A stretch of DNA of 57,568 nucleotides from Desulfobulbaceae bacterium (GTDB lineage: Bacteria > Desulfobacterota > Desulfobulbia > Desulfobulbales > Desulfocapsaceae). Location: positions 1-57,568 of the forward strand of contig QKIH01000165.1 in assembly GCA_003249645.1 (NCBI GenBank). Reading direction: 5' to 3'. Shown one piece after another: positions 52,780 through 57,568 of this stretch; the stretch's first letter is position 1, and each line of letters begins with the position of its first letter. The position numbers were made by a program, and so were the translations under genes. The notes beneath the pieces are model-generated. The model did no database searches, was not told the origin of the DNA, and saw only the letters and a list, made by a program, of their open reading frames with translations.

Positions 52780-53981
52780 GAGCCGTCGATGTTGTAAGCT
52801 TTGCTTATCGGGCCTTTGCCGGACACAGGGTGAGGACCGTGCTGCTGTTTGTAGCCATGGCCATAGGGGTTGGTTCGGTTGTTGTGCTCACTACCCTGGG
52901 TGAAGGTGCTCGCAGCTATGTGGTCGGCCAGTTCTCCTCACTTGGCACCAATCTGTTGATTATTCTGCCGGGGCGCAGTGAAACGGTGGGCGGACCGCCG
53001 CCGCTGCTTGGCATCACACCGCGTGACCTGACCCTTGAAGATGCTGAAGCCCTGCTTCATATCCGTGGTATACGATACAGCGCCCCGATCATTGTCGGCG
53101 CTGCACCGCTTTCAAGAGCAGACAGGGAACGTGAGGTGACTGTGCTCGGTTCCACTTCACATCTCTATCATATCCGAAAACTGCAAATGGCCTATGGTCG
53201 TTTTCTGCCGGAAGACGAGGCCCTGAGACAGGCGGCGGTCTGCATTTTGGGGCATAAAACCAAGACAGAACTGTTCGGCAGCGACCCGGCACTGGGGCAA
53301 TCACTCAGGATCGGCGAATACCGCTTCAGGGTCATTGGTGTTCTTGCTCCTATGGGGGAATCGCTGGGCATGGATATGTCCGATGTGGTCATCATCCCGG
53401 TTGCATCCGCCCAGTCACTGTTTAATACCTCTTCGATGTTTCGCATCATCGTCGAGGCGGACAGCCGCGAAATCATGGACAGGGCCAAAAACGCGGTGCT
53501 TCGGACAATCAAGCTGCGGCATGAAGGAGAAGACGATGTCACCGTTGTCAGCCAGGATGCGGTGCTTGCAACCTTTGACAAGATCTTTACTGTTCTGACT
53601 CTTGCAGTGGCCTCCATCGGCGCTATTTCCATTGCGGTTGCCGGCATCCTGATCATGAATGTTATGCTGATCGTCGTCTCTCAGCGCCGTGCCGAAATCG
53701 GCCTGCTGAAGGCCCTGGGGGCAACCAGGCAGCAGATCATTGTACTCTTTCTCACTGAGGCGATTATTGTCTCATCCATCGGATCTGCCTTTGGTGTGCT
53801 GCTGGCTCGCGGCAGTGTCTGGGGCATAGAAAAGCTTTTTCCCATCCTGCCGCTGCAGATACCGCTCTGGTCATTGGCTGTCGCGGTAGCCATCGCCCTG
53901 ATGGTCGGTGTGGTGTTTGCGGTGCTGCCCGCCATCAATGCTGCAAAGCTTGACCCTGTTGTTGCCCTGTCGAGGAGGTAG
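52776..53981 (+). CDS. FtsX/MacB-type ABC permease 1
   Basis: A 401-residue permease. Helix 1 (about 22-43) is followed by a periplasmic MacB core domain (about 50-275) and three C-terminal helices with the family segment SQRRAEIGLLKALGATRQQI and the end DPVVALSRR. It overlaps the ATPase gene by four bases. It pairs with the next gene; together they would replace the single-chain MacB homodimer. Conserved AALP-type stretches and length are those of the solo permease subunits that work with a separate ATPase. Confidence 0.92.
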   Translation: MRAVDVVSFAYRAFAGHRVRTVLLFVAMAIGVGSVVVLTTLGEGARSYVVGQFSSLGTNLLIILPGRSETVGGPPPLLGITPRDLTLEDAEALLHIRGIRYSAPIIVGAAPLSRADREREVTVLGSTSHLYHIRKLQMAYGRFLPEDEALRQAAVCILGHKTKTELFGSDPALGQSLRIGEYRFRVIGVLAPMGESLGMDMSDVVIIPVASAQSLFNTSSMFRIIVEADSREIMDRAKNAVLRTIKLRHEGEDDVTVVSQDAVLATFDKIFTVLTLAVASIGAISIAVAGILIMNVMLIVVSQRRAEIGLLKALGATRQQIIVLFLTEAIIVSSIGSAFGVLLARGSVWGIEKLFPILPLQIPLWSLAVAVAIALMVGVVFAVLPAINAAKLDPVVALSRR

Positions 53982-53984
53982 GAC

Positions 53985-55184
53985 ATGTATCTTTACGATA
54001 TCATAAAACTTTCCTTCCGATCACTGATCAGTCAACGCCTTCGCAGCGTTCTCACAATCATCGGCATCGCAGTGGGTATAGCGGCAGTGGTCTTGCTGAC
54101 TTCCATCGGTGAAGGGGTGCACAGATACACCCTTGCCGAATTTACCCAGTTCGGCACCAACCTTATCGGCATCAACCCCGGTAGAACCACCACGTTCGGC
54201 ACCTCAGGTGCGCTGATCAACAATATCCGGCCGCTGAGCCTGGAAGACGAAGCGGCGCTCAGGCATATCCCGGGGATCATTGCAACGGTTTCGGTTATTC
54301 AGGGCAATTCCTCAGTGGAATATGGCAAACGAAGTCGCCGAACGACTGTGCTGGGCGTGAGTTCAGAGGCCGCCTTTGCCTGGAAACTCAAGGTCAGCAT
54401 GGGGCGTTTTCTGCCTGGCGGGGAAGGGTATGCGGCACGCTCGCTGGTTGTTCTCGGCAGCAAGGTGAAAGATGAGCTGTTTAAAAGCAGCAACCCGCTG
54501 GGAAAGATCATGCGGGTCGGCGGAGAGCGCTACCGGGTTATCGGAGTGATGGAATCAAAGGGCCAGATGCTCGGCTTTGATATGGATGATTCCGTCTATA
54601 TTCCTGTTTCACGGGGCATGAGCCTGTTTAACCTGCACAGCCTGATGGAAATAGATCTACTGTATAATGAAAACCTGCAGTCGCAGTCAATCGTTGAAAA
54701 GACCAAAACGATTCTTATCAACCGTCATGGTGAAGAAGACTTCACCATGACGACACAGGACCAGATGCTCGAATCCCTCGGTTCCATTCTATCAATCCTC
54801 ACCCTGGCGGTGGGAGGTCTTGGGGCAATTTCGCTTTTTGTCGGCGCAGTAGGTATTGCCACCATCATGTCTATTACGGTGACCGAACGCACTCCTGAAA
54901 TCGGTCTCCTCTGCGCCATAGGTGCCACCCGGAACCAGATTCTGCTGCTCTTTCTCAGCGAGGCGGTCATCCTGGCAGGGCTTGGCGGAGCGGGCGGACT
55001 TGCTGTCGGAGCATCTCTCGCCTGGCTCCTCGGTGTTCTGGTGCCGAATCTTCCCACCCATACTCCCTGGATCTATGCACTCTATGCCGAACTGCTGTCG
55101 ATGCTTATCGGACTGCTGGCCGGCGTTCTTCCTGCCCGTGGGGCAGCGGCAATGGATCCGGTCGAGGCTCTGCGCACCGAATAA
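53985..55184 (+). CDS. FtsX/MacB-type ABC permease 2
   Basis: A 399-residue permease of the same plan as the preceding gene, beginning three bases after it with GGAGGTAGGAC as a strong ribosome site. Helix 1 is near 22-42, the MacB core domain occupies about 48-270 and the C-terminal helices contain TERTPEIGLLCAIGATRNQI, ending DPVEALRTE. The two permeases are clear paralogues of each other but diverged, so a heterodimer is likely. It ends the efflux operon; the TRAP gene starts 211 bases later. Confidence 0.92.
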   Translation: MYLYDIIKLSFRSLISQRLRSVLTIIGIAVGIAAVVLLTSIGEGVHRYTLAEFTQFGTNLIGINPGRTTTFGTSGALINNIRPLSLEDEAALRHIPGIIATVSVIQGNSSVEYGKRSRRTTVLGVSSEAAFAWKLKVSMGRFLPGGEGYAARSLVVLGSKVKDELFKSSNPLGKIMRVGGERYRVIGVMESKGQMLGFDMDDSVYIPVSRGMSLFNLHSLMEIDLLYNENLQSQSIVEKTKTILINRHGEEDFTMTTQDQMLESLGSILSILTLAVGGLGAISLFVGAVGIATIMSITVTERTPEIGLLCAIGATRNQILLLFLSEAVILAGLGGAGGLAVGASLAWLLGVLVPNLPTHTPWIYALYAELLSMLIGLLAGVLPARGAAAMDPVEALRTE

Positions 55185-55395
55185 TTCCCTGTAATTGCGT
55201 CAGCTGGTGTGTGAAAACGGCCGGACTAGTGTCTGTTTTGCGGGTTTTCCGTGGAAAATGTTGCGCATCGAAAAAAGAGCAGTTAGGATGTCTGTTGCTT
55301 CTCGCGGTCTGTATATTCGTGGCAAGGCTCTTCGGAATATCAGGCTGGCCAATCTGCATAAAACAACTCTTTTTTTCAATTTTTGGAGGATAATT

Positions 55396-56376
55396 GTGAA
55401 GAAATTTTTCCCGTTTGCGGCGGTGCTTTCAGCTTTTCTTGTTTCTATATGCCTCTCCGGCAATGTTTTTGCCGCTGGTAAAGTGATCAAACTCTCCCAT
55501 GTTGTAAATGAAAAGGATGGTTTTCATATTGCCGCCTTAAAGTTCAAAGAGCTTGTTGAAGCAAACTCAGATTATACCATTGAAATTCATCCCAATGCTG
55601 AACTTGGTGATGAGCGTACCCTGCTGGAAGGCATGCAGTTCGGCACCATTGATATGGGGGTGATTACCAACGGCCCTGTGAGCAACTTCTCTCCTGAAAT
55701 TGCCGTGCTGGAACTGCCCTTTCTCTTCAGCTCCAATGAGGAGGCATATAAGGTAATGGATGGTCCTGTAGGTCAGGAGCTGCTCGATAACCTGAGCAAA
55801 GTTGGTCTGAAAGGTCTTGCTTATGCTGAGCGCGGGTTTCGTAATCTGACCAACTCCAAGCGCGAGGTCCTGACCCCTGAAGACCTGAAAGGATTGAAAA
55901 TCAGGGTCATGGAAAATCCGGTCTATATCGATACCTTCAAGGCACTTGGCGCCAATGCGGTACCGATGGCCTGGACAGAAGCCCTGACCGCAATGCAGCA
56001 GGGAACCATCGACGGCCAGGAGAACCCCGTGAATGTTATCTATTCGTTCAAATTAGCTGAAACACAGAAATTCATGTCTTTCACCAGACATACCTATGCA
56101 CCGGCAATTTTCGTCATGAGCGGCTCCCTGTTTAATTCTCTCGATGAGGCCACCCAGAAGCTGTTCAAAGACAGTGCACAGAAAGCCGCTGAACATGAAC
56201 GCAGCTGGAATATGGAAAAAGAGGCCGAGCAGCTGGCAGCAATCAAAGATGCGGGCATGAAGGTCTCCGAACCGGATCTGGCTCCATTCCAGAAAGCTGT
56301 TATGCCAGTCTATGACAAATACGGCAAAAAATTCGGCAAGTACTTTGATGCAATTCAAAAGGAACTTGGTAAGTAA
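55396..56376 (+). CDS. dctP: TRAP transporter substrate-binding protein, DctP family
   Basis: A 326-residue periplasmic receptor for a carboxylate-type ligand. The start is GTG 55396 with GGAGGA five bases ahead; the longer frame from 55195 lacks a ribosome site. Residues 1-26 are the signal peptide (SGNVFAAG). The mature protein shows KVIKLSHVVNEKDGFHIAAL, GTIDMGVITNGPVSNF, and the arginine region LKIRVMENPVYIDTFKALGA that binds the ligand carboxylate, then DGQENPVNVIYSF. With the following genes it forms a dctPQM sodium-coupled importer. A perfect stem-loop follows the gene. Confidence 0.92.
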   Translation: MKKFFPFAAVLSAFLVSICLSGNVFAAGKVIKLSHVVNEKDGFHIAALKFKELVEANSDYTIEIHPNAELGDERTLLEGMQFGTIDMGVITNGPVSNFSPEIAVLELPFLFSSNEEAYKVMDGPVGQELLDNLSKVGLKGLAYAERGFRNLTNSKREVLTPEDLKGLKIRVMENPVYIDTFKALGANAVPMAWTEALTAMQQGTIDGQENPVNVIYSFKLAETQKFMSFTRHTYAPAIFVMSGSLFNSLDEATQKLFKDSAQKAAEHERSWNMEKEAEQLAAIKDAGMKVSEPDLAPFQKAVMPVYDKYGKKFGKYFDAIQKELGK

Positions 56377-56384
56377 TATCTTTC

Positions 56385-56413
56385 CGACCGGCTCTTTTAT
56401 TAAGAGCCGGTCG
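56385..56413 (+). terminator. Intercistronic stem-loop after dctP
   Basis: CGACCGGCTCTT (56385-56396) and AAGAGCCGGTCG (56402-56413) form twelve perfect pairs around a five-base loop, followed by ATTTTA. It is eight bases after the dctP stop and 71 bases before dctQ. As at aapJ, it should raise the amount of binding protein over permease. Confidence 0.8.
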
Positions 56414-56484
56414 ATTTTACCCTTATCATCTCTATCTCTGCTCAGTAATGTATTGCAAGGCTGAGCCCCTATCGACGTTTTCAC

Positions 56485-56982
56485 ATGAGCTACATATCCC
56501 GATACTTAGAAGCCTTGAGCCGGTCACTGGATACAGTGTTCAGGGGAGCTTTGTTTGTTACCCTGGTTTCCATGATTCTGGTAATTACCGCCCAGATCAT
56601 TTTCCGTATTTTCTTTACAGCATTAAGCTGGAGTGAAGAGCTGTCGCGCTATCTGCTCGTCTGGAGCAGCTTCATCGGTGCTGCTGTTGCCTACAAAAAA
56701 GGTGCTCACATTGCGGTCACCTTCGCAGTCGACTTTCTGCCTCCCGGCATGAAAAAGGGGGTTCAGACTTTGTCCTGCTTCCTGATGGCGGTGTTTTTTT
56801 GTGTAACGATCTGGTATTCGATCCTTGTCTTCAAGATGCAGGTATTTCAGGTTTCTCCGGCCATGGGACTGAAGATGCGCTATATTTACATGATTATTCC
56901 GGTGAGCTTTTCGGTCATGTGCGTGCATCTTCTTCACCAGTTAAGCCAGATCTGGCTTACAGAAGACAGGGAGGGAAAATAA
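56485..56982 (+). CDS. dctQ: TRAP transporter small permease DctQ
   Basis: A 165-residue membrane protein with four helices. It has the family pattern LVITAQIIFRIFFTALSWSE (residues 31-50), then ELSRYLLVWSSFIGAAVAYK and HIAVTFAVDFLP, typical of DctQ. It helps to assemble the large permease DctM and couple the binding protein. No strong ribosome site precedes the ATG at 56485. It is followed by DctM one base after its stop, as is usual in dctPQM operons. Confidence 0.9.
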   Translation: MSYISRYLEALSRSLDTVFRGALFVTLVSMILVITAQIIFRIFFTALSWSEELSRYLLVWSSFIGAAVAYKKGAHIAVTFAVDFLPPGMKKGVQTLSCFLMAVFFCVTIWYSILVFKMQVFQVSPAMGLKMRYIYMIIPVSFSVMCVHLLHQLSQIWLTEDREGK

Positions 56983-56983
56983 C

Positions 56984-57568
56984 ATGGGCTGGATTCTCTT
57001 TGTCGCGCTGTTTGCTCTTATTCTTACCGGTATGCCGATTGCTATTGCCATCGGCTTTTCTTCACTCATTGTGCTTTATTTCAATGATCTGAACTTGGTG
57101 CTCCTCCCCCAGCGGATGTTCGTCGGAACGGACTCTTTTCCGATGATCGCGATTCCATTTTTCATCCTTGCCGGAGATCTGCTGGCAAAGGGTAATGTCT
57201 CAAAACGCCTCGTTGACTTTGCCGATGCCTGTGTCGGCTGGATTCGCGGCGGATTGTCGCTGGTTGCCGTGCTCGGTTCGATGTTTTTTGCAGCTATCTC
57301 AGGCTCCTCTGCAGCAACGACAGCAGCCATCGGAACCCCGCTTATCCCCGAGATGAAGAAAAAGGGATACGAAGTTCCTTTTGCGGCGGCACTGATCGCT
57401 GCCTCAGGAACTATCGGGGTTATCATCCCGCCGAGTGTACCGATGATTCTCTATGCCATTATTGCCGATCAGTCTGTGGCGAAGCTCTTTTTAAACGGCT
57501 TTTTACCGGGCATGATGATGGGCGGTATTTTGATGGTTTACTCCATTTATGTGGCGAAAAAGAAAAAT
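56984..57568 (+). CDS. dctM: TRAP transporter large permease DctM (partial)
   Basis: The frame is open from the ATG at 56984 to the last base, 195 codons of an expected 420-430. GGGAGG stands just ahead of the start. The visible part has ALFALILTGMPIAIAIGFSS, SFPMIAIPFFILAGDLLAKG, and AISGSSAATTAAIGTPLIPE followed by ASGTIGVIIPPSVPMILYA, which are the DctM signatures. It is the sodium-coupled transport channel. The C-terminal half is outside the window. Confidence 0.93.
   Translation, partial: MGWILFVALFALILTGMPIAIAIGFSSLIVLYFNDLNLVLLPQRMFVGTDSFPMIAIPFFILAGDLLAKGNVSKRLVDFADACVGWIRGGLSLVAVLGSMFFAAISGSSAATTAAIGTPLIPEMKKKGYEVPFAAALIAASGTIGVIIPPSVPMILYAIIADQSVAKLFLNGFLPGMMMGGILMVYSIYVAKKKN

Noticed and set aside
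1-57568. tRNA, rRNA, CRISPR arrays, insertion sequences, prophage or integrative element
   Set aside because: No matching features were seen; all regions carry ordinary chromosomal genes of similar style. A covariance-model search would be needed to exclude small RNAs.

Overview
The window reads as chromosome of an anaerobic, motile, sediment-type bacterium of the Desulfobacterota, most like the Desulfobulbales. This placement is inferred from gene content: a Rieske/cytochrome b complex with multiheme c-type cytochromes, an oxygen-sensitive glycyl-radical dehydratase, a DUF3124 protein, class II ketol-acid reductoisomerase, TRAP and Aap transporters and several chemoreceptors. No rRNA, tRNA, CRISPR array, insertion sequence or phage gene was recognised. 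Both ends cut genes: an ABC binding protein at the left and a TRAP large permease at the right.

Layout. 1-7.2 kb: partial binding protein (minus), then a saccharopine/alanine dehydrogenase-like oxidoreductase followed by a complete polar amino acid ABC transporter (aapJQMP). 7.2-15.9 kb: two divergent operons. Leftward are a ResA-like thioredoxin lipoprotein, a NosL-type copper-site protein, a small anchored protein, an FtsX-type permease, its ATPase and a Cys-motif polytopic membrane protein. Rightward are a Rieske protein, cytochrome b and three c-type cytochromes with 2, 3 and 4 haem motifs. This resembles parts of a nos cluster, but neither nosZ nor nosD is present; it is the best candidate for an undescribed system. 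15.9-20.4 kb: DUF3124, two overlapping radical SAM genes (one spore-photoproduct-lyase-like) and a PhoX-like secreted protein. 20.6-30.5 kb: ilvC, a diguanylate cyclase, GIY-YIG, MarR, HAD, CDP-alcohol phosphotransferase, GtrA, a zinc-ribbon CheB-like protein paired with an FHA protein, a PA14 protein and a PilZ protein.

30.5-34.1 kb: NADP isocitrate dehydrogenase, then a class III CoA-transferase translationally coupled to an HMG-CoA-lyase-like enzyme. 34.4-37.4 kb: a hybrid-free sensor kinase and single-domain response regulator. 37.4-42.9 kb: trans-4-hydroxy-L-proline dehydratase (hypD), its activase and an amino acid permease, with a divergent LysR regulator. Together these look like a hydroxyproline uptake and dehydration unit. 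42.9-46.5 kb: a heterodimeric ABC exporter with one degenerate ATP site. 46.8-50.5 kb: two convergent chemoreceptors, one behind a sigma-28-like promoter and one with a CZB zinc domain. 50.9-55.2 kb: a MacA-like adaptor, MacB/LolD-type ATPase and two FtsX permeases. 55.4 kb to the end: a TRAP transporter (dctP, dctQ, partial dctM).

Recurring themes: overlapping ATGA junctions inside operons, and perfect stem-loops directly after two different binding-protein genes (aapJ, dctP) ahead of their permeases. Domain calls are from reading translations and recalled family motifs; no database search was run.
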